Shown: positions 34,201 through 42,286 of the stretch, piece by piece
Numbering within the stretch: position 1 is the first letter of the stretch
How the letters are laid out: each line of letters begins with the position of its first letter
Source of the DNA: Glutamicibacter halophytocola
Lineage (GTDB): Bacteria; Actinomycetota; Actinomycetes; Actinomycetales; Micrococcaceae
Assembly (NCBI RefSeq): GCF_001302565.1
Contig: NZ_CP012750.1
Location: 1,364,001-1,428,000 of the forward strand
DNA length: 64,000 bases
Direction of reading: 5' to 3'
The notes under the pieces: generated by a model
The model's input: the letters and a program-made list of their open reading frames with translations, nothing else
The model's database searches: none
Told to the model about the DNA's origin: nothing
Position numbers and translations under genes: made by a program

Positions 34201-35177
34201 CCGGTATCGATCACGTACTTGATGCCCGGCACGGTCAGCGAGGTTTCGGCCACGTTGGTGGCCAGGATGATGCGCGGGGCGCCGCCCGGGTGGAAGACCC
34301 GGTGCTGCTCGGCCAGCGACAGCCGGGCGAACAGCGGCAGCACCTCGTAGCGCGGCATGCGCTTATTGGAGGCGACCAGGGCGCGCAGGGCCTCGGCGGC
34401 GTCGCGGATTTCGCGTTCCCCGGAGAAGAAGATCAGGATGTCGCCCGGGGCTTCGCGGGACAGCTCCTTGACCGCGTCGGTGACCGCATCGAGCGGGTCG
34501 CGCTCTTCTTCCAGGGAATTCTCGTCGGCGTTCTCGGCGTCCAGCTCGGCTTCGGCCTGCAGTGGCCGGTAGCGCAGTTCTACCGGGAAGGTGCGCCCGG
34601 AGACCTCGATGATCGGGGCCGGTTCAATCTCGCCCGATGGCAGCGGCGTCCCGAAGTGCGCGGCAAATCGTTCCGGGTCGATGGTGGCCGAAGTGATGAT
34701 GATCTTCAGCTCGGGGCGCCGGGGCATGATCTGCTTGAGGTATCCGAGCAGGAAGTCGATATTCAGGCTGCGCTCGTGGGCCTCGTCGATGATGATTGCC
34801 GAATATTTTTTCAGCAGGCGGTCGCGCTGGATTTCGGCCAGCAGGATGCCGTCGGTCATGACCTTCAGCTTGGTATTGCGCGATACCTCGCCGGTGAAGC
34901 GCACGTGGAAGCCGACTTCGTCACCGATCTGCGTGCCCATTTCCTCGGCAATGCGCTCGGCGACGGTGCGCGCGGCGAGGCGCCGGGGCTGGGTGTGCCC
35001 GATCATGCCCTGCTCGGCCAGGCCGAGCTCGATGAGCATTTTGGGCAGCTGGGTGGTTTTGCCCGAACCGGTTTCGCCGGCAATGACTACTACCTGGTTC
35101 TCGCGCACTGCCTTGAGGATGTCTGCGCGACGGGATGAGACCGGGAGGGCTTCGGGATACGTAATGCTAAGCGCCAT
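31239..35177 (-). CDS. hrpA: ATP-dependent RNA helicase HrpA
   Basis: 1312 residues, a DEAH-box helicase that unwinds RNA and in Escherichia coli rescues stalled ribosomes by splitting them. Walker A GETGSGKTTQL (about 35-45), DEAH in IIDEAHERSLNIDFLLGYL, motif III SATI, motif VI QRSGRCGR, then ratchet and OB-like regions and the long HrpA-specific C-terminal DUF3418 domain. Compared with proteobacterial HrpA it lacks most of the N-terminal extension. Ends 24 bases from the convergent HIT gene with no clear terminator. Confidence 0.93.
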   Translation of the reverse strand: MALSITYPEALPVSSRRADILKAVRENQVVVIAGETGSGKTTQLPKMLIELGLAEQGMIGHTQPRRLAARTVAERIAEEMGTQIGDEVGFHVRFTGEVSRNTKLKVMTDGILLAEIQRDRLLKKYSAIIIDEAHERSLNIDFLLGYLKQIMPRRPELKIIITSATIDPERFAAHFGTPLPSGEIEPAPIIEVSGRTFPVELRYRPLQAEAELDAENADENSLEEERDPLDAVTDAVKELSREAPGDILIFFSGEREIRDAAEALRALVASNKRMPRYEVLPLFARLSLAEQHRVFHPGGAPRIILATNVAETSLTVPGIKYVIDTGTARISRYSHRTKVQRLPIERVSQASANQRSGRCGRVSEGIAIRLYSEPDYQARPEFTDPEILRTNLASVILQMISMGVVSSATEVAQFPFVQPPEARAITDGVNLLRELGALESTKAAKLTDIGRKLAQLPLDVRLGRMIVESADRGVAKELMVLAAGLSIQDPRERPSEETGQRERAVQMHKRFADEKSDFIALLNLWAYLQEQQKQLSSSAFRRLCKSEFINYLRVREWQDLFTQLRQLAKPLGITVAAAPIDPAGNEDQVHKSLLAGLLGHIGLYDERKRDYLGARGTRFAIFPGSGLFKKSPTWVMSAELVETSRLWARVNAAIAPEWVEEVAPHLLKRTHSEPHWSKRTGSVMGYEKVTLFGLPIIPRRQFHYWRVDPLLARELFIRHALVEGDWRTHHKFFAKNQALLEEVEELETRMRRHDLRISDDDLFAFYDARVGAQVYSERHFDRWWKKARATDPALLDFDPEALLADGGELDETLFPTTWQLGSIHLPLSYEYNPAAAGSEGDGVSLSVPVVFLNQLDPARFAWLIPGLRHELITALIRSMPKSIRKNFVPAPDVAAKALEMLNTDFDPSADDLAESLALVLRRLRGMVVDPAVFDFATLPPHLRFGFTITDASGKVLGQGDDLAALQYKFAAANRTALASGVNSPGAGKPGKPGKPVAAASQRKKPQASAATGAWDQKALETWPQLESSGQTLGDTLPAKVTTTVMGQQITAYPGLDDNGSTVDLTVFRSEAERDAAHRSGVIRLLMLRLPPAAKFVISHLNNAEKLVFTQNPHGSIDKLIADCTMAAVDQLVPESLPMNRAGFEALFEAVRAEQIDTIFTITAIVAKVFGASTRINKDLKSTKSLAMFAAVTDIRSQLEQLIYPGFIAATGAANLMRLPRYVAGVEKRLEKLRAGAVTRDSQALVIIQKLEDEYDNALEKVPQGARVPALLAQVKWMLEEMRISLFAQELGTAYSVSEKRIRKAMKDGLAQL

Positions 35178-35410
35178 GATGTTCCCATTCTATTCGCGCC
35201 ACGCGCATTCGTGGTGGCCGCCGGGCCGAAGCCCGGGTCGACACCAAAAATGCTCCTTGGGCAGTGGTGCGCCAAGAGTCAAATTTTCAGATTGTCCAAG
35301 CAATTGTCGACAACTTAAGGCCGAGAAATACAAAACTTCCAGATACTGGCGCAATCCGGATCATTTGTGTCCACTAGAATCCAGATCAAGATGCAAACGT
35401 CTGGGAATCG

Positions 35411-35430
35411 ACCTTGATCATAGTCAAGGT
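35411..35430. promoter_or_regulatory. Operator-like inverted repeat upstream of the ABC importer
   Basis: The 398-base gap between hrpA and the ABC importer has no supported gene. It holds ACCTTGA-TCATAG-TCAAGGT, a perfect 7-bp inverted repeat at 35411-35430, about 15 bases before a -10-like TAAGAT (35446-35451), and a GC hairpin near 35222. The repeat sits where a regulator would contact the promoter. T-box motifs, expected if this were a tryptophan importer, were not seen. Confidence 0.4.
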
Positions 35431-35575
35431 GAGGTCGTTCACATGTAAGATCGAGGGTAATCATCGACGTGTTGCCTGGACGGTTCCCGCATGCTGCGCA
35501 GCTGTTGCGCTTCATAACCGGGCATCCGCGCTATCGGTGGGATTCACTCGCAAGGGAACTTTGAAAGGAACTTCA

Positions 35576-36571
35576 ATGAAGAGCTTCACCGCCATGAAAT
35601 TCGCTGCAATTGCAGCAGCTGGTGCACTGGCCTTGACCGCTTGTGGCGGCAGTGGCGACGGGGGCGCTGCTGCTGGCGGCGATGACGCCGTCAAGATCGG
35701 CATTTCCCAGTTCGTCTCGCACCCTTCGCTTGACGCTGTAGTTACCGGTTTCAAGGCTGGCATGGAAGAAGCCGGCTACACCGGCGACAAGATCGAATAC
35801 GACATGAACAACGCCGAAACCGATCAGGCAACCAACACCTCGATCGCCGGCAAGCTCGCTGCCGATTCGGATATCGACCTGGTTTTGGCAGTTGCCACCC
35901 CTTCGGCCCAGGCTGCAGCGCAGGCGATCACCAACGTTCCAGTGCTCTTCTCCGCGGTCACCGACCCGGTAGATGCCAAGCTGGTAGCCTCCAGCGAAGC
36001 GCCCGGCGCCAACGTCACCGGCACCTCGGACATGAACCCGGTCGACGAGCAGCTGCAGCTGCTCAAGGACCTGGTGCCGGACGCCAAGAAGGTCGGAATC
36101 GTCTACTCCTCGGGTGAAGCCAACTCGGCTGTCCAGGTGAAGATGGCTGAGGAAGCGGCCAAGTCCCTGGGCCTGACCATCGAGAAGGCCGCAGTATCGG
36201 CATCGAGCGAAGTCCAGCAGGCTGCCAGCTCGCTGGATGTGGATGCATACTACGTGCCAACCGATAACGCAGTGGTTTCCGCTCTGGAAGGCCTGCTGCA
36301 GGTCGCCGAGAAGAACAACGTCCCGGTGATCTCCGCTGATGGCGAGTCCGTCAAGCGCGGCGCCACGGCAACCTACGGAATCAACTACGAGAAGCTGGGC
36401 GAGCAGACCGCCGCCATGGCCGTGAAGATCCTCAAGGGCGAAGCCGAACCGGCAACCCTGCCAGTGGAGAACATCTCCGAGGTTGATCTCTACCTGAATG
36501 AAAAGGCCGCCAAGAAGGTCGGCGTTGAATTCACCGATGAGATGAAGAAGGAAGCCGTCGAGGTTTACTAA
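35576..36571 (+). CDS. ABC importer substrate-binding lipoprotein (ABC_sub_bind / TrpX-like)
   Basis: 331 residues from ATG 35576, preceded by GAAAGGA. The lipoprotein signal peptide has a lipobox (ALALTACGG, Cys near residue 23), then a Gly/Ser/Ala linker and the periplasmic-binding fold: VKIGISQFVSHPSLDAVVTGF, VPVLFSAVTDPVDAKLV, GTSDMNPVDEQLQLL, KKVGIVYSSGEANS. This family pairs with a branched-chain-type permease and one ATPase, as here. Proposed ligands in relatives include tryptophan and tyrosine; the ligand here is unknown. Confidence 0.88.
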   Translation: MKSFTAMKFAAIAAAGALALTACGGSGDGGAAAGGDDAVKIGISQFVSHPSLDAVVTGFKAGMEEAGYTGDKIEYDMNNAETDQATNTSIAGKLAADSDIDLVLAVATPSAQAAAQAITNVPVLFSAVTDPVDAKLVASSEAPGANVTGTSDMNPVDEQLQLLKDLVPDAKKVGIVYSSGEANSAVQVKMAEEAAKSLGLTIEKAAVSASSEVQQAASSLDVDAYYVPTDNAVVSALEGLLQVAEKNNVPVISADGESVKRGATATYGINYEKLGEQTAAMAVKILKGEAEPATLPVENISEVDLYLNEKAAKKVGVEFTDEMKKEAVEVY

Positions 36572-36590
36572 ACCCCGGCAACAACTTACC

Positions 36591-36632
36591 GACGCAAGGC
36601 GGGGCGCATAACCTGATGCCTCGCCTTTCGTC
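36591..36632 (+). terminator. Intercistronic hairpin after the binding-protein gene
   Basis: GACG-C-AAGGCGGGGC pairs with GCCTCGCCTT-T-CGTC (one mismatch in the stem, one-base internal loop). It lies between the binding-protein and permease genes. Such hairpins often protect the abundant binding-protein mRNA or partly terminate, lowering membrane-component synthesis. Confidence 0.55.
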
Positions 36633-36670
36633 GTGACTACTCGCAAAACTTACAACTCAAGGATCCACAC

Positions 36671-37591
36671 ATGATCACAGCGGTTGAACTCGGCCTGATT
36701 TACGCCATCATGGCGCTCGGGGTGTACCTGACCTTCCGTATCCTGGACTTTCCCGACCTGACTGTCGATGGCAGCTTCACCACCGGTGCCGCCGTTGCCT
36801 CGGTCGGCATCGTGAACGGGATGAACCCATGGCTGGCCACGGTGCTGGCCTTCTTCGCCGGCATGGTTGCCGGTGTCATCACCGGCCTGCTGCATACCAA
36901 GGGCAAGATTGATGGCCTGCTCGCCGGTATTTTGACCATGATCGCACTGTACTCGATTAACCTGCGCATCATGGGCAAGGCCAATACGCCGCTGCTCGGG
37001 GAACAGACCCTGATCAGCCCGATGCGTGCCTCGGGCATCCTCGGATCCTGGGCATCGGTCGCGATTTTCTTCGCCGTGTGCCTGGCATTTGTTGCGGTGA
37101 TCGTCTGGTTCCTGCACACCGAATTGGGCATGGCCATGCGCGCCACCGGCGACAACCAGGAAATGATCCGCTCCTTCGGCGTGAGCACCGACAACCAGAA
37201 AATCCTGGGACTGGCGCTGTCCAATGGCCTGGTGGCGCTGTCCGGCGCGGTCATCGCCCAGTACCAGGGCTTCGCCGATATCGGCATGGGCATTGGCCTG
37301 ATCCTGATCGGCTTGGCTTCGGTCATCGTCGGCCAGGCCATCTTCACCCAGCGCTACATCTGGCTCGCTGCCATCGCCGTGGTCTTCGGCGCGGTGATCT
37401 ACCGCCTGGTCATCCAGCTGGCACTCTCGGCCGGCCTGCAGGTCAACGACATGAAGCTGATTTCCGCGGTGCTCGTGGTGGTCGCACTGCTGCTGCCGAA
37501 GTGGAAGGGCTTCCAGAAGATCATCAAGACCTTCACGAAGCGCCCGCAACCCGTTACCGAATCCAAGGAAGAGGTTCGCACCAATGCTTGA
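36671..37591 (+). CDS. ABC importer permease (branched-chain amino-acid type)
   Basis: 306 residues with about eight hydrophobic segments (LGLIYAIMALGVYLTFRILD, GASSV-free; LATVLAFFAGMVAGVITGLL, IFFAVCLAFVAVIVWFLH, IGLILIGLASVIVGQAIF). The segment DFPDLTVDGSFTTGAAVAS and ELGMAMRATGDNQEMIRSFGV are typical of the BPD_transp_2 permeases that partner ABC_sub_bind proteins. One permease gene suggests a homodimer. It overlaps the ATPase gene by 8 bases. Confidence 0.88.
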   Translation: MITAVELGLIYAIMALGVYLTFRILDFPDLTVDGSFTTGAAVASVGIVNGMNPWLATVLAFFAGMVAGVITGLLHTKGKIDGLLAGILTMIALYSINLRIMGKANTPLLGEQTLISPMRASGILGSWASVAIFFAVCLAFVAVIVWFLHTELGMAMRATGDNQEMIRSFGVSTDNQKILGLALSNGLVALSGAVIAQYQGFADIGMGIGLILIGLASVIVGQAIFTQRYIWLAAIAVVFGAVIYRLVIQLALSAGLQVNDMKLISAVLVVVALLLPKWKGFQKIIKTFTKRPQPVTESKEEVRTNA

Positions 37592-38375
37592 AATCAAGAA
37601 CCTGTCGCGTACGTTCTTCCCCGGAACCGTGAACGAGCGCAAGGCACTGCGCAACATCAATCTGAACCTGGCTGACGGCGAATTCGTCACCGTTATCGGC
37701 TCCAATGGCGCTGGCAAGTCCACGGTGCTGAATATGGTGGCAGGCAAGCTGCAGCCGGATGCCGGCTCGGTAGCCATCGGCGGCAAGAATGTCACCAAGC
37801 TGGCCGACTACCAGCGCGCCAAATACATCGGCCGCGTTTTCCAGGACCCGATGGCCGGAACCGCCCCGACCATGTCCATCGAGGAGAACATGGCCCTGGC
37901 CTACGCCCGCGGGCGTTTCCGCGGCCTGGGCCTGGGTGTGGGAGCCAAGCGCCGGGAACTGTTTGTCGAGGAGCTCAAGAGCCTGGAACTCGGGCTGGAA
38001 AAGCGCCTGAAGACCAAGGTGGGGCTGCTCTCCGGCGGCCAGCGCCAGGCGCTGAGCCTGCTCATGGCGACGTTCTCCAAGCCGAAGATCCTGCTGCTTG
38101 ATGAGCACACCGCCGCCCTGGATCCGCAGCGTGCGGCGCTGGTCTCGCGCTTGACCAAGGAAATTGTGGAACGCCACCAGCTGACCACCCTGATGGTCAC
38201 GCACAATATGGAACAGGCGCTCGCCCTGGGCACCCGCTTGATCATGATGCACGATGGGCAGATCATCCTGGATTTGAACCAGGAGGAGAAGTCCAAGATG
38301 ACCGTCAAGGACCTGCTCGACGAGTTCGGGAAGATCAAGGGCGCACAGCTCGACGACAAGACCATGCTCCAGTAA
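37584..38375 (+). CDS. ABC importer ATP-binding protein
   Basis: 263 residues. Walker A GSNGAGKSTVLNMVAG (about 38-53), Q-loop VFQDPMAG, signature LSGGQRQALSL, Walker B ILLLDEHTAALD and H-loop VTHNMEQA. The Walker B box reads D-E-H-T, with His in place of the usual Pro, a form seen in this importer subfamily. It overlaps the permease gene and is followed by a strong terminator, closing the three-gene operon. Confidence 0.9.
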   Translation: MLEIKNLSRTFFPGTVNERKALRNINLNLADGEFVTVIGSNGAGKSTVLNMVAGKLQPDAGSVAIGGKNVTKLADYQRAKYIGRVFQDPMAGTAPTMSIEENMALAYARGRFRGLGLGVGAKRRELFVEELKSLELGLEKRLKTKVGLLSGGQRQALSLLMATFSKPKILLLDEHTAALDPQRAALVSRLTKEIVERHQLTTLMVTHNMEQALALGTRLIMMHDGQIILDLNQEEKSKMTVKDLLDEFGKIKGAQLDDKTMLQ

Positions 38376-38390
38376 TTACAGCGAACAGCT

Positions 38391-38432
38391 GCAAGGGCTT
38401 TGCCTGACCCTCGAGGTCGGCAAAGCCCTTGC
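38391..38432. terminator. Strong terminator between convergent genes
   Basis: GCAAGGGCTTTGCC pairs perfectly with GGCAAAGCCCTTGC over 14 bp, plus an inner GACC/GGTC. It separates the ABC operon from the convergent acetyltransferase gene and probably serves both. Confidence 0.75.
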
Positions 38433-38436
38433 TGCG

Positions 38437-38943
38437 TTAACCAGGTTCTCGGCTCAGCTTCTTTCGCAATAGGAACTCGATTCGACCCGAGGTTTCATCA
38501 ATGAGTTCCTGGCCAGTGTGCTGGTATCCGCAGGACAGGTACAGCTCGATCGCACGCGAATTATCGGCAATAACCCATAAGCGGAGTTCCACGTGACCGG
38601 CGCTCGCTGCATGGCGGTCCACCTCGGAAAGCAAAACTCGCGCAATGCCTTGGCCCCAGAAATCGGGCGCAACGGCGACGTAGTAAATTTCCAGATAGCC
38701 ATCGTGGGGTGAGGCGATCGTAAATCCTGCCGGAACTCCGTCCTTGGATGCCATCACGAGCCTGGCTTCCGGCAGCGCCAAGCGACGTTGAACTCCAGCA
38801 AGCGCTTGGCTGCCGTCTGTTGGCGTGGGCTTGTGATCGCGCTGCGCGGCAGCTTGCGCCCAGATTCTCGCAGCATGGTCAATGCATTGCGAATCCTGCC
38901 GCATCGCTTCCATAAAGGTGAGCGATGAGTCGTCCATGCACAT
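38437..38943 (-). CDS. GNAT-family N-acetyltransferase
   Basis: 168 residues (ATG 38943; ATG 38937 is possible). GNAT core: GFTIASPHDGYLEIYYVAVAPDFWGQGIARVLLSEVDRHA, in which Q-G-I-A after W-G is the acetyl-CoA pyrophosphate-binding loop (Q/R-x-x-G-x-G/A), then NSRAIELYLSCGYQHTG. Substrate unknown. It lies 4 bases after the upstream unknown gene, so the pair is probably one transcript. Confidence 0.85.
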   Translation of the reverse strand: MCMDDSSLTFMEAMRQDSQCIDHAARIWAQAAAQRDHKPTPTDGSQALAGVQRRLALPEARLVMASKDGVPAGFTIASPHDGYLEIYYVAVAPDFWGQGIARVLLSEVDRHAASAGHVELRLWVIADNSRAIELYLSCGYQHTGQELIDETSGRIEFLLRKKLSREPG

Positions 38944-38947
38944 GGTG

Positions 38948-39451
38948 CTAATTCCTCAGATCCAAGGTGCAGGAATGGCCGGTCTTAAGGCCCTCCGCGA
39001 TAAAATCCAGGACCAAATGCCTGGCTTCTTGCGGGGGAGCGGGGGCGTAGATCCACGTGGCTTCCCAAGGCGATTCAAGCGAGGCTGTTTCACCACCGAC
39101 CCACATGTATTCCGTGCCCAAATCGTCTGTCACTTCAGCTTCGATGCGCTCGAAAAATTTAGCACTCGGCAGTGGCGGTGCACTTCCGGCGATGCTTGCT
39201 CCACGCTCTTCGAGCTGAGCCTTCCAGGCCTCTTTCTTGCTGCTGAAGTCCGCGTCGAGTTGGCGGGTCATTTCATTGGGCACAGCGCGCAGCGTGAACT
39301 CGAAACTCGAAGTGAACCCGACATCGCAGTCTTCGTATTCAAGGTGCCAAGGCGGGAGGCCCGTGCTTAGATTGAGCCCGGCAAAAGAAACATCAACGCC
39401 TTGGTGGACGGCGACGATTAGATCGTGCGGAGCTGATTCCATGCGTGCCAT
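38948..39451 (-). CDS. Conserved-looking protein of unknown function
   Basis: 167 residues, not recognised. It has no signal peptide and no membrane segment; it is acidic and contains several Trp/Pro patches (LPPWHLEYEDCDVGF, ESPWEATWIYAPAPP). A central KKEAWKAQLEERG stretch suggests one helix. It is read with the GNAT gene (4-base gap), and many acetyltransferase pairs have antitoxin-like or substrate partners, but nothing here proves such a link. Confidence 0.6.
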   Translation of the reverse strand: MARMESAPHDLIVAVHQGVDVSFAGLNLSTGLPPWHLEYEDCDVGFTSSFEFTLRAVPNEMTRQLDADFSSKKEAWKAQLEERGASIAGSAPPLPSAKFFERIEAEVTDDLGTEYMWVGGETASLESPWEATWIYAPAPPQEARHLVLDFIAEGLKTGHSCTLDLRN

Positions 39452-39548
39452 GGCATCAGACTACACAGCGAGTCATCGAAGATACCCTTCGTTAAAGGGA
39501 CGCGCCGTGTCTGCCTGGCCACCAAGCGAAGCGGCACGTGCGTTTGCT

Positions 39549-40271
39549 CTAGATCATTCCGCTGGAGCCGAGCAGTGAGCCAACAAAGAACGTCGCGGCC
39601 AGGGCCAGCGCGCCACCGATAACCAGCCGGAGCGCTGAGACCCGTTTGGAGCTTCCACCGATGTAGGCGCCGAGCGTTCCTGTGAGCGCCAGGGCAACAA
39701 GCACCGCGGCAAAGGTCACGGGAATGCGGATCTGTTGCGGTGGCAGCATGATGGCAAGCATGGGCAATATCGCGCCAACCACGAAAGCCGCGGCGGAAGC
39801 ATAGGCCGCATGCCAGGGGTTGGCCTCTTCTTCTTCGTCGATATTCAGCTCTGCCGACAAATGGGCTGCCAGCGGATCGTGTGCGGTCAGTTCGGTGGCC
39901 ACCTGCATCGCGGTTTGCCGGCTCAGCCCCTTCGCCTGGTAGATGCCGGCAAGCTCAGCGAGTTCTGCCTCTGGATCTTCGGCGAGCTCTTGGCGTTCCT
40001 TCTCCACCAGGGCGCGCTGGGAATCCCGCTGGCTGCTGACCGAAACATACTCGCCCAGCGCCATGGAGATGGCACCGCCGATCACCGCGGCCATTCCGGC
40101 AATGAAGATCGGGGCTGACTGGTTGGTGACTCCTGCTACGCCTACGACGGTCGCCGCCACCGAGACAATGCCGTCGTTGGCGCCGAGCACCCCGGCACGC
40201 AGCCAGTTGAGGCGTTCGGCGAAATTCAGGTCATGAGGTTCGCCGGGATGGGCATTAGCTGATTGGCTCAT
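39549..40271 (-). CDS. VIT1/CCC1-family membrane transporter
   Basis: 240 residues. LRAGVLGANDGIVSVAATVVGVAG, then GGAISMALGEYVSVSSQRDSQRALVEKE is the family first half (helix 2 with the metal-path residues), followed by an acidic cytoplasmic region (EDPEAELAELAG; NIDEEEEANPWHA) that in plant VIT1 binds Fe2+, and three more hydrophobic segments. Relatives export Fe2+ or Mn2+. Single gene; direction and metal are inference. Confidence 0.88.
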   Translation of the reverse strand: MSQSANAHPGEPHDLNFAERLNWLRAGVLGANDGIVSVAATVVGVAGVTNQSAPIFIAGMAAVIGGAISMALGEYVSVSSQRDSQRALVEKERQELAEDPEAELAELAGIYQAKGLSRQTAMQVATELTAHDPLAAHLSAELNIDEEEEANPWHAAYASAAAFVVGAILPMLAIMLPPQQIRIPVTFAAVLVALALTGTLGAYIGGSSKRVSALRLVIGGALALAATFFVGSLLGSSGMI

Positions 40272-40349
40272 GCCCCAAGATAAGCACCAGGCGTACGATC
40301 AGCGCTAGTTCTTGCTCGCCACGGGATGGGGAAAACGGCGATCCGGGAA

Positions 40350-40390
40350 TAAAAAAATTGCAGGCCCGGATGAACCAGGACCTGCAATTT
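40350..40390 (-). terminator. Intrinsic terminator of tRNA-Arg
   Basis: Read on the minus strand, AAATTGCAGG and CCTGCAATTT form a perfect 10-bp stem and are followed by a run of T. It begins 2 bases after the encoded CCA of the tRNA. Confidence 0.88.
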
Positions 40391-40392
40391 GC

Positions 40393-40468
40393 TGGTGCCC
40401 CTGAAAGGAATCGAACCTTCGACCTTCTGCTCCGGAGGCAGACGCTCTATCCACTGAGCTACAGAGGC
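40393..40468 (-). tRNA. tRNA-Arg (anticodon CCG)
   Basis: On the minus strand the acceptor GCCTCTG pairs with CAGGGGC (one T-G). D-arm GCTCAGTGGATAGAGC, anticodon stem TCTGC/GCAGA around loop CTCCGGA with anticodon CCG (reads CGG), T-arm GAAGGTTCGATTCCTTTC. Discriminator A and CCA are encoded. It lies 170 bases from argS, the gene of its own synthetase, on the opposite strand. Confidence 0.96.
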
Positions 40469-40635
40469 GTGTTGCTGGGCAACAGAAGAAATACTATCAG
40501 GTGGTGTGCTGATCTGCGCAATTCAAGCAGCCAGGTTGTGCTGTGTTGCAAAAGTCACCGAACCCGGCAAGCCTCACAGCCTTGGGGGAGTCATGAATGC
40601 TGAATATGCGGTGCAATTACCGGTATTCTTGAACG

Positions 40636-42279
40636 GTGACTCCTGAAGAACTCTCCGCAGCAATATCCGCATGCCTCACCGAAGCCGTCGCCGCTGGTGA
40701 AATCTCCGTTGAGGTTCCAGACACCGTGCGTGTCGACCGTCCCAAGAGCCGTGAGCACGGTGACTGGGCAACCAACATCGCGCTGCAGCTGGGCAAGAAG
40801 GCCGGCATGGCCCCGCGCGACTTCGCGCAGATCCTTGCCCGACGCCTTGCCGAGGTTCCAGGAGTCGGTGCCGTGGACATCGCAGGCCCTGGCTTTTTGA
40901 ACATTACCCTCGAAGCTGGCGCGGCCGGCGAGCTGGCCCGCACCATCGTCGACGCCGGTGCAGCCTATGGCAGCAACCAGGCCCTGGCCGGCCACGTGGT
41001 CAACATGGAGTTCGTTTCGGCGAACCCGACCGGTCCGCTGCACATCGGCCACACCCGCTGGGCTGCCCTGGGCGATGCGATCTCGCGCGTCCTGCGCGCT
41101 TCGGGCGCCTCGGTCACCAGCGAGTACTACATCAACGACGCCGGCAACCAGATGAACGTCTTTGCCCGCTCGGTCTACAACCGCATCCACGGCCTGCCGG
41201 TTCCCGAGGGCGGCTACCCAGGCGAATACATCAAGGAACTGGGCGATATCGTCCTGGCCCAGAACCCGCAATTGGGCGAACTGGAAGAAGCCGAAGCCAT
41301 CCCGGCGCTGCGCGATGCCGCCTACAAGGCGCAGCTGGCAGACATCAAGTCGACCCTGGCCGACTTCGGCGTCAGCTTCGACGTGTACTTCTCCGAGACC
41401 GCCCTGCACGAAGGCGGGGCCGTGGCCGATGCCGTAGCCCGCCTGCGCGAACAGGGCCACATCTTCGATTTGGAGGGCGCCGTCTGGCTGCGCACCACCG
41501 ACTTCGGCGATGACAAGGACCGCGTGCTGATCCGCGCCAATGGCGAGCCGACCTACTTCGCTGCCGACGCCGCCTACTACCTGTCCAAGAAGGACCGCGG
41601 CTTCGAAGAGAAGATCTACCTGCTGGGAGCCGACCACCACGGCTACGTCAACCGTCTCAAGGCCATTGCCGCCTGCGCGGGGGATGACAAGGAAAAGAAC
41701 ATCGAGGTGCTGATCGGCCAGCTGATCAGCGTTAACGGCGCCAAGCTCTCCAAGCGCGCCGGCAACATCATCGAGCTGCGCGATTTGATCAACTGGATCG
41801 GTGCCGACGCGCTGCGCTACTCGCTGGCCCGCTTCCCGGCTGATTCGCCGATCGCGCTGGACCCGGAGCAGCTGAAGAAGAACTCCAACGACAACCCGGT
41901 GTTCTACGTGCAGTATGCCCACGCCCGCTCGGCTGCCGCGGCCCGCAATGCCGCCGCCAAGGGAGTGACCCGCGACGAGTTCGATGCCGCGCTGCTCACC
42001 GACCCAACCGAAAACGAGCTGCTGGCAGTGCTCGGCCAGTTCCCCTCGGTGGTCGCAGGCGCCGCTGAATTCCGCGAACCGCACCGCATTGCCCGCTACC
42101 TGGAGCAGGTCGCCGGCGCCTACCACTCCTGGTACGCCGCAACCCGCATCACCCCGGTGGCTGAGGACGAGGCGATCGCACCAGTTCACAGCACCCGCCT
42201 GTGGCTGAACGACGCCGCCACCACCGTCTTGGCAAATGGATTGGAACTGCTGGGCGTTTCCGCCCCAGAGAGGATGTAA
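40636..42279 (+). CDS. argS: Arginyl-tRNA synthetase
   Basis: Class I synthetase that charges tRNA-Arg. 547 residues from GTG 40636. N-terminal Add-1 domain (about 1-100), the HIGH-type motif within VSANPTGPLHIGHTRWAALGD (about 130-150), GADHHGYVNRLKA, the KMSKS-equivalent AKLSKRAGN, and the C-terminal DALR anticodon-binding domain (VQYAHARSAAA). First gene of a tight run with lysA and hom; the argS-lysA pair is conserved in actinobacteria. Confidence 0.97.
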   Translation: MTPEELSAAISACLTEAVAAGEISVEVPDTVRVDRPKSREHGDWATNIALQLGKKAGMAPRDFAQILARRLAEVPGVGAVDIAGPGFLNITLEAGAAGELARTIVDAGAAYGSNQALAGHVVNMEFVSANPTGPLHIGHTRWAALGDAISRVLRASGASVTSEYYINDAGNQMNVFARSVYNRIHGLPVPEGGYPGEYIKELGDIVLAQNPQLGELEEAEAIPALRDAAYKAQLADIKSTLADFGVSFDVYFSETALHEGGAVADAVARLREQGHIFDLEGAVWLRTTDFGDDKDRVLIRANGEPTYFAADAAYYLSKKDRGFEEKIYLLGADHHGYVNRLKAIAACAGDDKEKNIEVLIGQLISVNGAKLSKRAGNIIELRDLINWIGADALRYSLARFPADSPIALDPEQLKKNSNDNPVFYVQYAHARSAAAARNAAAKGVTRDEFDAALLTDPTENELLAVLGQFPSVVAGAAEFREPHRIARYLEQVAGAYHSWYAATRITPVAEDEAIAPVHSTRLWLNDAATTVLANGLELLGVSAPERM

Positions 42280-42286
42280 ATAGCCG

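Noticed and set aside
35411..35430. HspR HAIR element
   Set aside because: The half-sites CTTGA and TCAAG are only 6 bases apart, whereas HAIR needs a longer spacer and extended arms.
35178..35575. T-box or other amino-acid riboswitch before the TrpX-like ABC importer
   Set aside because: No T-box motif and no specifier-loop arrangement could be recognised; only a GC hairpin and an inverted repeat are present.
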